Shown: one piece after another, positions 16,426 through 24,966 of the stretch
Numbering within the stretch: position 1 is the first letter of the stretch
Layout: each line of letters opens with the position of its first letter
Origin: Anabaena sp. UHCC 0187
GTDB lineage: Bacteria; Cyanobacteriota; Cyanobacteriia; Cyanobacteriales; Nostocaceae
Direction of reading: 5' to 3'
NCBI RefSeq assembly: GCF_009712035.1
Contig: NZ_VILB01000010.1
Span: 104,859-168,858 of the forward strand
Length of the DNA: 64,000 nucleotides
The notes under the pieces: model-generated
What the model saw: the letters and a program-made list of their open reading frames with translations, nothing else
The model's database searches: none
Told to the model about the DNA's origin: nothing
Made by a program: the position numbers and the translations under genes

Positions 16426-18756
16426 TCAAGAAACGCGATTTTTCTCAACTTTCTTCAATGCTTGCCATCTTTGTTGTAATTGTTGCCAGTTAGGATTATG
16501 TCCACCATAACGCCAACTCACATAAGCTTGACAGATATCATCTATCACCTCAGCTATTTCTGGAGAATGGTGTCGGCGTGAAAACTGGGCATATTCTAGA
16601 GGTGTTTGACTGGGATGCTTCCCTAAACCCTTGTTAGCAGTCCATTGCAGGACTTGTTGGTAAAGTCTTTCCATTGGGGGTAATTTCTTTAACCAGCGGA
16701 TATTCAGCCACTTACGCCATTGCCCCCAACTCAGCCAACCTAAGAAAGCCGCGATTGTCCCCACAATTAAACCGGTTAATATCCCCAACCAACCTTTAGT
16801 AAATAAAGCCAAAAACCAAGCTATTCCTTGGAATAACCAGCTAAATATCGTCCCAAACACAGTATTTAAAATAGCTGTAATTGGTGAAGGTAGCCAACCA
16901 GCCACCCAATTCCAAAATTGACGCAGCACACTAAAAGTCTGATCTTCTTCTATCGAAGGGGGAATCAAAGGATGGCCAGGAATTGGATCAAAGGTAAACC
17001 AGCCATACTTAGGGAAATAAACTTCCGTCATCGCATAGGCATCAGTATTACGAACAACATACATCCCTGTAAACGGATTAAATTCTCCTGGTGCAAATCC
17101 CGCTACTAACCGGGCTGGAATGCCTATGGAACGCAGCATCACGGTTAACGTAGTAGAAAAATGGTCTGGATAGCCACCTTTATTTTTGAATAAAAAACTT
17201 TCTACTAAATCATCCTTGTCATCCAAATAAGGCAAGTCTAAGGGATTTGTGGGGAGGGTGTAATTTTGTTTAACATACTGGGCTAAGTAAAGAGCTTTTT
17301 CGTAAGTTGAATCTAGGCTTTTCGTCCCTGGAGAACGGGAAACTCGCTGTTGATCATAACTAGCCAGCATTTCTTCAGTCCGTTTTCGGACTTTATCGGC
17401 GATTGCTGGGGGGATTTGTAGATAATACTGTTTAATATTAGCTGGGTATTTGGTTGAGGCTTTACCCAATAAAGAGCGATCGCGGTAAGGAACATCTGAA
17501 ACTACAGTATAAGTTAGCCCTTCTGACAACTGCACTGGCGCACGTAAACCATCTTCTTGATCAACCGCTATTGCTGGTGTAGGAAAGTATAACCCTTTAG
17601 GATAGGACATTGCCGGAATTAGGTTAGGTAACTCCGACACCAAATTATAAGTTTGGACTACCTCTTTTGTGGGAGTAGTGAACAGTGGGGGGTCAATAGA
17701 AATGCGGGAAGTCCAAGGTGATTGTCTGAGGGTAGTAACTTGATCATTACGGGAAATCTTCCAACCTTTACCTGTATAATTGTCAAAAGCCAGGACGCGC
17801 CAAAAACCTTCTGCTTGCGATCGCACACGCATTACCACCTTGGGTTTCATCTCTCCCCGCAGGTTTTGGTTCATCTCGCTATTGAAACCGTAATAAAAAT
17901 TATTGTCTATTGTTCCTGGTTCACCAGCATTTCCACCGCTACCGCTACCATTTCCTTGACCATTACCCTTGCCTTCACGGACATAACCAGGGTTAATAAT
18001 ACTCCGTCCTGTAAAATTGTCTGGAACTTTAAGCGGCGCACTCACAGGAAAAGACCGGAGTTGATAACCGGGAAACCGGGGTAAAATTGCAAAAATCCCC
18101 AGTCCCAAAGTCACAATCAACAAAAAATTTAAAATTAGAAATTTAAAATTGAAATTATAATTCTTATTCTTTTTGGGAGATTTTTCTGAAGTTGATTCCT
18201 TAAAACCTAAGCGGGAACGGTAATCTAGAACTAAAGTTGGGAGAGTGATTCCTAAAAATAATAGCAACACAGGTGCAAACGCCATAGTTTGGCTCAATGT
18301 TGCCGCCACGCCCACCAATATTAACCCAATCACAATGGAATAGCCCAAATCTTTGCGTCGGGGCGTATCAAAGCTGTGTAGCACTTGCAATTGAATTAAT
18401 AACTCTGCCAAACTCAGCCGGGTATCATTCCAATTGCCGATAAACCGCCCAAAAAAAGCACCTAAAGCCAATAACATTCCAATTGCAATACAAAACTGGA
18501 TCGGAATATTAGGACTACGGCGACGGTAGTAACTCCAGCCTGTACCCACCATAGTCAGTGGTACTGTCCACAGACTAAATTGAGTTTCACCAGCAATATC
18601 CGTGGCCACAATCCCCAAAATTACCAAGGCCATCACTAGCACCCGTAAAGGAATTGAATCTTCCACTTCTTTTACTGGTGATTTTCCTCTAGTTTGTGGC
18701 CAGTGATTACCTACAGGTAAACGCCAAAACCGATTCATCCTGGATAAATTAAACAT
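16426..18756 (-). CDS. Transglutaminase-like (TgpA/DUF3488-DUF4129) membrane protein with altered catalytic residues
   Basis: The 776-residue protein has N-terminal membrane helices (about 35-180 and 205-225), a Gly/Asn-rich linker (260-285), an external transglutaminase-like core (about 440-600), a membrane segment (about 640-690) and a DUF4129-type tail with HPSQTPLEYAQ. In active TgpA-type proteins the core reads GYCE-x-FA and DAHAWVEV; here it is GGYPDHFS (P530 in place of Cys) and DAYAMTEV (Y574 in place of His), while the Asp of FDPIPG (D590) remains. It may therefore bind peptides or peptidoglycan without catalysis. ATG 18756 is used. It is separated from patU by 260 bp. The function is unknown. 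Confidence 0.85.
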   Translation of the reverse strand: MFNLSRMNRFWRLPVGNHWPQTRGKSPVKEVEDSIPLRVLVMALVILGIVATDIAGETQFSLWTVPLTMVGTGWSYYRRRSPNIPIQFCIAIGMLLALGAFFGRFIGNWNDTRLSLAELLIQLQVLHSFDTPRRKDLGYSIVIGLILVGVAATLSQTMAFAPVLLLFLGITLPTLVLDYRSRLGFKESTSEKSPKKNKNYNFNFKFLILNFLLIVTLGLGIFAILPRFPGYQLRSFPVSAPLKVPDNFTGRSIINPGYVREGKGNGQGNGSGSGGNAGEPGTIDNNFYYGFNSEMNQNLRGEMKPKVVMRVRSQAEGFWRVLAFDNYTGKGWKISRNDQVTTLRQSPWTSRISIDPPLFTTPTKEVVQTYNLVSELPNLIPAMSYPKGLYFPTPAIAVDQEDGLRAPVQLSEGLTYTVVSDVPYRDRSLLGKASTKYPANIKQYYLQIPPAIADKVRKRTEEMLASYDQQRVSRSPGTKSLDSTYEKALYLAQYVKQNYTLPTNPLDLPYLDDKDDLVESFLFKNKGGYPDHFSTTLTVMLRSIGIPARLVAGFAPGEFNPFTGMYVVRNTDAYAMTEVYFPKYGWFTFDPIPGHPLIPPSIEEDQTFSVLRQFWNWVAGWLPSPITAILNTVFGTIFSWLFQGIAWFLALFTKGWLGILTGLIVGTIAAFLGWLSWGQWRKWLNIRWLKKLPPMERLYQQVLQWTANKGLGKHPSQTPLEYAQFSRRHHSPEIAEVIDDICQAYVSWRYGGHNPNWQQLQQRWQALKKVEKNRVS

Positions 18757-19016
18757 TTTTAAGTAAGCAAAGCTATGATGTAGACGCTGCGGATACCATG
18801 CTAGGTAAAAACTATGGTCTTACCTTCAACTTTCCCCTATCCTAGCGTTAGACTCCCTAAGAGTACAAGTATCCTGCTCATAGCTAAGGTTCTAGAGATG
18901 CCCTTAATATTGTTGATTGCAAAGAGAATTAAGGTTTAAACCTCGGAAATTAATCAAGATTATTATACATCGCTTGCCATTCCTCCCATCCAATTACTAG
19001 AGATGGTAATTTTGAG

Positions 19017-19811
19017 TTAGATTTTCACCTGAATCGCCAACAATAAAGGCTGCTGATCTAATTCGGGGAACTCAATTGCCAAAGTATAAGTTGGCTGACT
19101 TTTATCAATTTTTAACTCTATAACTGGTATTTCAGAAGTTCCAGATTTTACCATATCTTGAGTATTACTACTTTGTAGTTGTAAAATCCCTGGCGTAGGT
19201 AATTCCCCCTGAACTGTTAATATCGTGAATTTACCTGAATTCCGTAATTCTACTCGAATACTCAGAGTCCCCACAGTAGTCAGCCATTGTCTTTCTAGCA
19301 GTGGCTGAGTAAATGAAATCGGTAAAGTTAAATTTTCTAACAGTTGCTTGGCTGCCATTAATGACAATGCCATTTGTTGACGTGGTAATAAATCAAAATA
19401 ATCGCTCTCAACATCGGGAGTAGCTGTCAAAGTATCAGCCGAACGATAAGAGCTTCTCAGGACTAATCCAGCCAAATCATTGATGGCTTGGGTATCCGTG
19501 GGGAACATACTTTCTACCACCTGAACTAATTTAGCTCCCAGGGGTACGGAAGATGTCAATAACACTTGACATTTTTCTAACAATTGCCAAAAAACTTTTT
19601 CTGGCAAAGGAATCGGCAAATTCAGCTTAGACTGGTGGACTGTCCACCCCCAAACAGGAACTAATCCTAGTGATTGTTCTTCTACACAGTCAGGATACTC
19701 TACTGATTGTGTTTCCCAGGGGAACAACGGTGGATTTTTTTCTACTTGGTCTTGTAAACGACGCTTAAGAATAGCTTGAAAACGTTCTTGCACAGTAGGA
19801 ATTTCTCCCAA
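19017..19811 (-). CDS. patU: PatU-like heterocyst pattern protein (C-terminal, PatU3-type)
   Basis: The 264-residue protein, immediately downstream of hetZ on the same strand, matches the position and general character of PatU, which with HetZ affects heterocyst spacing. In Anabaena PCC 7120 patU is split into patU5 and patU3; this looks like the larger C-terminal portion. The frame has no ATG at its beginning: the first usable start is TTG 19811 (LGEIPTVQERFQ), and upstream codons run back only to a TGA nine codons before. The 175-bp gap to hetZ has no room for a full N-terminal piece. No known domain is recognised. The identification rests on synteny and partial recall of the family, so it is moderate. 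Confidence 0.6.
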   Translation of the reverse strand: MGEIPTVQERFQAILKRRLQDQVEKNPPLFPWETQSVEYPDCVEEQSLGLVPVWGWTVHQSKLNLPIPLPEKVFWQLLEKCQVLLTSSVPLGAKLVQVVESMFPTDTQAINDLAGLVLRSSYRSADTLTATPDVESDYFDLLPRQQMALSLMAAKQLLENLTLPISFTQPLLERQWLTTVGTLSIRVELRNSGKFTILTVQGELPTPGILQLQSSNTQDMVKSGTSEIPVIELKIDKSQPTYTLAIEFPELDQQPLLLAIQVKI

Positions 19812-19986
19812 TTGAAAGGTTTGGGGCTTTTCTTGTCAAGTTTAGTTCACCAATTATTTGGCTACCATCTTGAAATGAATGTCTACCCCGTCAATTTCCT
19901 CACATTCTAACAAGCTATACACTTAAGTGTTGAATTTGTAATTTTCCAATACCCAAGTCAGCTAATAATTTTGTGAGGATTCTGAG

Positions 19987-21174
19987 TCACCATTCATGGG
20001 TAGATGCACTAGATCCGGACACTAATGAGTTACGAATTTCCCAAGCTTGTTCCAGAATCTTAAACCACCGTTTCTGTAATTGTGCCATTGACAAGCCTAC
20101 AGTCTTGGCTATTTGTTCGTCAGGTTTTCCTTCTTGCTTCAAATCTAAAATAGACTTTTGTTTATCATCTAGCTGTGCCAGATAAGTTTCCCATTGAATT
20201 GGAGTTAAACCCAAATTAGTGGGTAAGGAAACTTCTAACCACTCATGTACTAATTCCCAGCGATGTAAAAGAGCAAACCGAATTAAATGATATTTAAACC
20301 GTTGCTGTAAGTAATCACGCTGCCGAGATGTTAAACCTAAAATTGACTCAATTTCTGGTGCTGATAAATCCTGAAGACGAAGAGCAAAGTAATCAGCACA
20401 GTCAGATTGTTCTTTTTCTTCTAAATAGCCGATTAATTCGGTAATCACAACCGAGCGCAGGGTATCTTCTTCGGGTTCGGGCTGCATTGCCATAGCCGAG
20501 CGCAATTTGTGAATAGCTGGCTCTTCCCAAGAACCGTCATACTCACCGCTACCACTTTCAGATGCCTGTTCTATATCTACACTTGTTTCTGGAGGCTGCT
20601 GTTTGGAAAAAGTTTGCGCTCGCAGAATAATTAGCTGTTGCTGCCTGCCTGGGAGGGGAATCCGACGTTTACCATATCGTTCGGTAAATGCCATGTATTC
20701 TCCCAATTCCAATAGAGTCTGAGGGCGATAGGTAGGACCTAATTGGTTCTCCCTTCTAAAAGCATTTAAAGCCTCTAGATAAAAACTCTGGAGAAAATCT
20801 TCAATGATTGTCAATCGCCCTTGATAGCTTAATTGCTTATGAGGGGGATTAATATAACGGTAAACAATGGCACTTAAGGTGCTGTGTAGTTCTACCCTGC
20901 CACGACTTGAACCTAACTGATAGTAACGGATACACTGTTGTAACCGATGTTTAGCTAGGCTCATGGCTGAACTTTCTACAGACCCGGAAGTTTGAATGCG
21001 TTTACTTTCATTACAAATCCGCAGGACTTCGTTGGTAATTCTCACAGATACATCGTGACAATTTTGCTCGGAAGCCTTAGTTGACTGTTGAAGTTCCCTA
21101 AATAGGAATTGAAAGATGACCTCCACGCTGATAGAAATTTTCCCCTGAGTAGTTGCGATTGCGGCTGAATTCAT
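19987..21174 (-). CDS. hetZ: Heterocyst differentiation regulator HetZ
   Basis: HetZ is a HetR-dependent DNA-binding regulator needed early in heterocyst differentiation. The 395-residue length is close to the known ~400. Diagnostic stretches include MNSAAIATTQGK, FLQSFYLEALNAFRRE, RYGKRRIPLPGRQQQLIILR and the C-terminal helix-turn-helix-like region DEQIAKTVGLSMAQLQKRWFKILEQAWEIRN. ATG 21174 is preferred to a TTG five codons upstream because MNSAAIA is the family start. It precedes patU in the same direction. The 200-bp upstream region (21175-21382) has no HetR site that I can recognise. Confidence 0.9.
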   Translation of the reverse strand: MNSAAIATTQGKISISVEVIFQFLFRELQQSTKASEQNCHDVSVRITNEVLRICNESKRIQTSGSVESSAMSLAKHRLQQCIRYYQLGSSRGRVELHSTLSAIVYRYINPPHKQLSYQGRLTIIEDFLQSFYLEALNAFRRENQLGPTYRPQTLLELGEYMAFTERYGKRRIPLPGRQQQLIILRAQTFSKQQPPETSVDIEQASESGSGEYDGSWEEPAIHKLRSAMAMQPEPEEDTLRSVVITELIGYLEEKEQSDCADYFALRLQDLSAPEIESILGLTSRQRDYLQQRFKYHLIRFALLHRWELVHEWLEVSLPTNLGLTPIQWETYLAQLDDKQKSILDLKQEGKPDEQIAKTVGLSMAQLQKRWFKILEQAWEIRNSLVSGSSASTHEW

Positions 21175-21382
21175 AGTCCCAGTTCTCAAAAAGACCCTAA
21201 CATACTTTGGACACGACTTGTCAGAATTTGGATAATAGCTTCATGGTTTTTGTGTACAAGTCAAACGCAAACCAATCTACAGTGAGGATATGTGGCGTAA
21301 GAAGATTGAACTTGTGAACCCCATTTTTGTGGGATATTTTGCGCTCATGTTTTAGCCATTATCCAACATTCATTTACAACTC

Positions 21383-21859
21383 ATGATGGATTTAGAAGCA
21401 CAAATTCAATTGCTGATAGACAATGCACCCCAGGATGGCGTGACACCAGAAATTATGGTATCAATCGCTCCTGTATTAATCGCCATTGCCCAAAAGTTAA
21501 ACCACTACCAATACTTTATTCTCCAAAATTCTGAGAAGGATTGGGTTTTAACTACATTGAGCAACCGCGCAAATCCAGGAATAGAAAAGCAAGTTATTTA
21601 CGCTTTCCCTACCATACAAGATGTTTCCCTAATCTCAGGTGCTGGGCGTGACCCTCACTTGCTGCCAACCCTCATGGATGTTACCCAAATTTTGTTCCAA
21701 TTAGTAGCCCTGAAACCAGTACACAGCATAGTTTTTATCGAAACACCAGGAAATATAAAAAATACTGTAGAAGTGCGGCGTTCTGAGCTAGAAAGGCTGA
21801 TTCAGCAACGATTACAAGAATTTAAAACCAAAAAAACAGTTCCTCCCAATATTGCCTAA
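21383..21859 (+). CDS. Conserved cyanobacterial hypothetical protein
   Basis: The 158-residue protein has no domain I can name. It starts MMDLEAQIQLLIDNAPQDG at ATG 21383, is soluble-looking and ends in a basic tail (RRSELERLIQQRLQEFKTKKT). It is divergent from hetZ and convergent with sds. The orderly hydrophobic pattern (PVLIAIAQKL, VLTTLSN, VVFIET-like strands) suggests a small folded alpha/beta domain. I recall similar hypothetical proteins in cyanobacteria but no function. Confidence 0.65.
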   Translation: MMDLEAQIQLLIDNAPQDGVTPEIMVSIAPVLIAIAQKLNHYQYFILQNSEKDWVLTTLSNRANPGIEKQVIYAFPTIQDVSLISGAGRDPHLLPTLMDVTQILFQLVALKPVHSIVFIETPGNIKNTVEVRRSELERLIQQRLQEFKTKKTVPPNIA

Positions 21860-21924
21860 ACAAATTTGGGATTTTGGATGTTAAATCTCCTCAATCCCAA
21901 ATCTGAAATCGCCCTAATTTTTGT

Positions 21925-22896
21925 TTAGTAAAGCCGACTTAGTACATAGTCGGTCAAATTCATGAGTGCTTCCCGTGATGCTGATGGTTCTAAAATACCG
22001 ATATGCTCGGTGGCTAATTTAGCATGGTGAGCCGCTAATTCTCTAGCTCGCTGGATACCTCGACTATCATGAATTAGTGCCAATGCCTTCTCTAAATCAC
22101 CTTCTTGGGCAAACTCTCGTTCAATCAAGATTTCCAAGTCAGGTTTTTCTTCCAAGGCATATAAAGCTGGCGCTGTCAGGTTGCCACTTTTGAGATCAGA
22201 ACCGGCTGGTTTACCCAGGGTGTCTGTTGAACTGGTGAAATCAAGAATATCATCTACTATCTGAAAAGAAAGACCTAGATGGCGACCATAACTGTACAAG
22301 TGTTCGGCAGTTTCTAGGGATGTTTCACTAATTAATCCAGCGGCTTTGGCGCTGTTGGCAATTAATGACGCTGTTTTGTAATAACTCTTTTGCAGGTAGG
22401 TTTCCGTAGAAAGACTAGCATCAAAACGATTTAGCCCTTGCTGGATTTCTCCAGCAGCTAAATCCATAATTACTTCCGAAAGCAGTTTGACAACATCCAA
22501 GTTGTTGAGATTTGCTAAATACCAGGAGGATTGAGCAAAGAGGAAATCCCCTGCAAGCACAGCAATACGATTACCAAACAAACTATGTACTGTCGGTACA
22601 CCACGCCGGACATTTGACTCATCTACCACATCATCATGTACTAAACTGGCTGTGTGGATCATTTCTGTAATCTCCGCCAGTCGTCTGTGACGTGCTGTAA
22701 TGTCTTCGTCTAGCATGGTCGCCCGCGATATAAGTAGCACTATGGCGGGTCTAATGCGCTTCCCCCCAGCACCGAATAAATGTTCGGCTGCGGCATAGAG
22801 TATGGGGTGGCGATTTCCAACTAGCTGTTTAAGGTTATCTGCTAGTATTTGCAGGTCTGCTTCCACAGGGGTAAACAGGGAGGTGGCTGGGGTCAT
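21925..22896 (-). CDS. sds: Solanesyl/polyprenyl diphosphate synthase
   Basis: This trans-isoprenyl diphosphate synthase makes the long side chain of plastoquinone. The 323-residue protein carries both Asp-rich motifs: DDVVD at 88-92 and DDILD at 215-219, plus GGKRIRP near 44-50 and the GDFLFAQSSW segment. The small-residue region before the first motif (HTASLVHDD) is typical of long-chain synthases, and cyanobacterial orthologues are annotated as Sds. ATG 22896 is used. An 800-bp gene-poor region lies upstream. Confidence 0.92.
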   Translation of the reverse strand: MTPATSLFTPVEADLQILADNLKQLVGNRHPILYAAAEHLFGAGGKRIRPAIVLLISRATMLDEDITARHRRLAEITEMIHTASLVHDDVVDESNVRRGVPTVHSLFGNRIAVLAGDFLFAQSSWYLANLNNLDVVKLLSEVIMDLAAGEIQQGLNRFDASLSTETYLQKSYYKTASLIANSAKAAGLISETSLETAEHLYSYGRHLGLSFQIVDDILDFTSSTDTLGKPAGSDLKSGNLTAPALYALEEKPDLEILIEREFAQEGDLEKALALIHDSRGIQRARELAAHHAKLATEHIGILEPSASREALMNLTDYVLSRLY

Positions 22897-23722
22897 GGAT
22901 GGGCGGACTCTGGCTTAGGTTACGAAAGTTTACATATTCTTTAATTTTAAGATAACCCAGTGTCAGCGCAAAGTTTTCCTCTGGAAATCTGATTTTTAAT
23001 ATCTATTAAGTTATTCATACATTAGATTATAAATATGTTACGATTAAAATCCTCTTCAGGTTGGTTTTTGCCAAACTCATCTATAAGTGCGTAATAATTC
23101 AAGCTATTATGTCAATAAATTAACAGGCACTACCAGTAAATTTAAATTGGCTGTCAGCCACGAAAAATTTTTAAATTTCGTCTAGAAATTAGCTTCAAAT
23201 TCAAGATGGCTGTGTTAGGCTAATACTTAGAGATGTTAAATTTTTCAGATTATTCACTTCCGAAGTAAAACCATCATTTGGTGATTTTACACAATAGTGT
23301 TGTGGGTCTAAAATAACTCGTCGCCCAAGAGAAGATGGAAATTATTCCTAGATTTTGGGCTATAGCCATACCTTTTGAGTTGAATTATGCTTTTCCAGTT
23401 ATGGAACTAACTCAACGTATTCAGCGCACGTTGGGTATTAGCGTATATTTATTTAACTTGGTGTGAGGTCAATAATACAGGCTAGGTAGACTGCTGATGA
23501 GCGCAGTTTAAAATTGCTGTTTAGCAATTTTACTGCTGTCGGATGTATGGCCTGGGAAAGTTGATATTAAAGAAAATAAATTAATTGACCAGAGAAAATT
23601 GGTTTTCTACTGGACAGTTTGGTATAGCTAACTACAGTTATCAAGGATGTGCTTGATTAACTGGAGTCCTGCTAGTTTTGTATGCAATTTTATATTCCTT
23701 AGCAATTAAAAATGGGGGAACA
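22897..23722. other. Gene-poor 826-bp stretch with hairpins
   Basis: No RNA family was recognised. A perfect nine-pair hairpin AAAATTGCT-GTTT-AGCAATTTT lies at 23510-23531 and an imperfect one CCAGAGAAAA...TTTTCTACTGG at 23590-23614. A possible 43-codon frame (ATG 23335 to TGA 23466, starting MEIIPRFWAIAIPFELN) has AGAGAAG just upstream but no recognisable similarity. The stretch could be the leader of the small membrane protein at 23723 or host a non-coding RNA. Confidence 0.35.
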
Positions 23723-23920
23723 ATGATTTACGGAAATATGCCCATGATGATATTTATTTTAGCTGCTGGCTATTTATTCAGTGTGTACTTGTTATTGGCA
23801 TTGGCCAAGCGAGCAGGCAGAAAAGATATTTCTCAAAGCGATTCTAATAATGTAAAAGATAAGTACAAGCAGCAGAGAGGATTAACGGCAAATGTGACGG
23901 AAGCTGTTAATAGTCAATGA
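23723..23920 (+). CDS. Small single-span membrane protein
   Basis: The 65-residue protein starts at ATG 23723, preceded by GGGGGAAC at a good spacing; a TTG 15 codons upstream is in frame but less convincing. It has one hydrophobic helix (MPMMIFILAAGYLFSVYLLLALA) followed by KRAGRK and a polar tail, the pattern of an inner- or thylakoid-membrane protein with a cytoplasmic tail. No family is recognised. It is followed by TTTAGGGG repeats and converges with murI. Confidence 0.55.
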   Translation: MIYGNMPMMIFILAAGYLFSVYLLLALAKRAGRKDISQSDSNNVKDKYKQQRGLTANVTEAVNSQ

Positions 23921-23951
23921 AAGGGTTTAGGGGTTTAGGGGTTTAGGGGTG
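23921..23951. repeat. GGTTTAGGG tandem repeat
   Basis: About three and a half copies of the octamer GGTTTAGG lie directly after the small membrane protein gene. The unit belongs to the short tandem repeat class seen across the window. Confidence 0.65.
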
Positions 23952-23997
23952 GAATTTTCTTTCTCCTGACTCGGTGACTCCTAACTCCTGCCTTCAT

Positions 23998-24855
23998 TTA
24001 AGATACGACAGCATCAGCAAAACATACTTGCTCTACCATTGGAGTATAACCCAACCACTGTAAACCAGACTGAGTAAATTGTTGAGGACAACCGCTAACA
24101 GCGAAGCGGGTAGGCATGGGTGGATGAGTATTCTTAATACCTAGTATATCTAACTCTTGAGAGCAAGCAGCTACTACATGAACCGCTGGATCAATTAGCT
24201 TGACTTGAGAGGGCAGGAGCGATCGCAAAACTGGTGACAAATGGGGATAATGGGTACAACCATAGACTAAAGTATCTATTTTTTGCTTCAGCAAAGGTTC
24301 TAAATAAGTTTTGGCGATTTCAGTAGTATAAGGGTCATGGATGCGATTTTGTTCAATTAGTGGGACAAATTCTGGACAACTGACTTGCCAAACTTGAACA
24401 TTAGGTTGAATTTCTAAAATAGCTTGACGGTAGGCATTGCTTTGAGCAGTAGCTGGAGTAGCAATTACACCGATGCGCTGTCCTTCTTGGACTGCTGCCT
24501 TTGCCCCTGGTAGAATCACTCCTAAAATGGGGAAATTAAATTCTTGACGAACTATATCTAAGGACAGAGCAGAACTGGTGTTACAAGCCATAATTGCCAT
24601 TTTCACCCCTTGCTGCTGCATCCAACGGAGGATTTCTCGAACAAATTGTAGAATTTCTGTTTGGGAACGAATACCATAGGGAAGACGGGCTGTGTCCCCT
24701 ACATAAATAATAGATTCATTGGGAAGTTGTTGATAAATTTGTCGCAGTACAGTTAGTCCACCAACACCGCTGTCAAATACCCCAATCGGAGCGCGTTGAG
24801 GTTCTTGAGGGGAAAAATTATCAAAATGAGGATCAAAAATAGAAGATGAATACAC
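23998..24855 (-). CDS. murI: Glutamate racemase
   Basis: MurI interconverts L- and D-glutamate and so supplies D-Glu for peptidoglycan. The 285-residue protein has the N-terminal GVFDSGVGGLTVLR, the first catalytic Cys in IMACNTSSA and the second in VYGCTHYPHL, with LIDPAVHV following, as in the Asp/Glu racemase family. The start is GTG 24855; about 22 residues precede the core. It lies downstream of the two amidase genes on the same strand, forming a peptidoglycan-linked cluster. Confidence 0.95.
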   Translation of the reverse strand: MYSSSIFDPHFDNFSPQEPQRAPIGVFDSGVGGLTVLRQIYQQLPNESIIYVGDTARLPYGIRSQTEILQFVREILRWMQQQGVKMAIMACNTSSALSLDIVRQEFNFPILGVILPGAKAAVQEGQRIGVIATPATAQSNAYRQAILEIQPNVQVWQVSCPEFVPLIEQNRIHDPYTTEIAKTYLEPLLKQKIDTLVYGCTHYPHLSPVLRSLLPSQVKLIDPAVHVVAACSQELDILGIKNTHPPMPTRFAVSGCPQQFTQSGLQWLGYTPMVEQVCFADAVVS

Positions 24856-24881
24856 AGCAAATATTAATTTAGATTGTGGTC

Positions 24882-24926
24882 AGTGGTCAGTAGTCAGTGG
24901 TTAGTAGTCAGTGGTCAGTGGTAAAG
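24882..24926. repeat. GTCAGTGGTCAGTAG tandem repeats
   Basis: Six heptamer-like units (GGTCAGT, AGTCAGT, GGTTAGT) stand in tandem between amiC2 and murI. Confidence 0.65.
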
Positions 24927-24966
24927 AAAAAACAACGAACAACTGACAAAGAACAACTGACGATCA

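Noticed and set aside
16143..16448. Minus-strand open frame of 101 codons
   Set aside because: It includes a REP-like palindrome, has no ribosome site and resembles no protein; it overlaps the 3' end of the transglutaminase-like gene.
21175..21382. HetR-binding site upstream of hetZ
   Set aside because: No sequence resembling the known inverted-repeat HetR site was found; CCCCATTTTTGTGGGA near 21318-21333 is palindromic but does not match.
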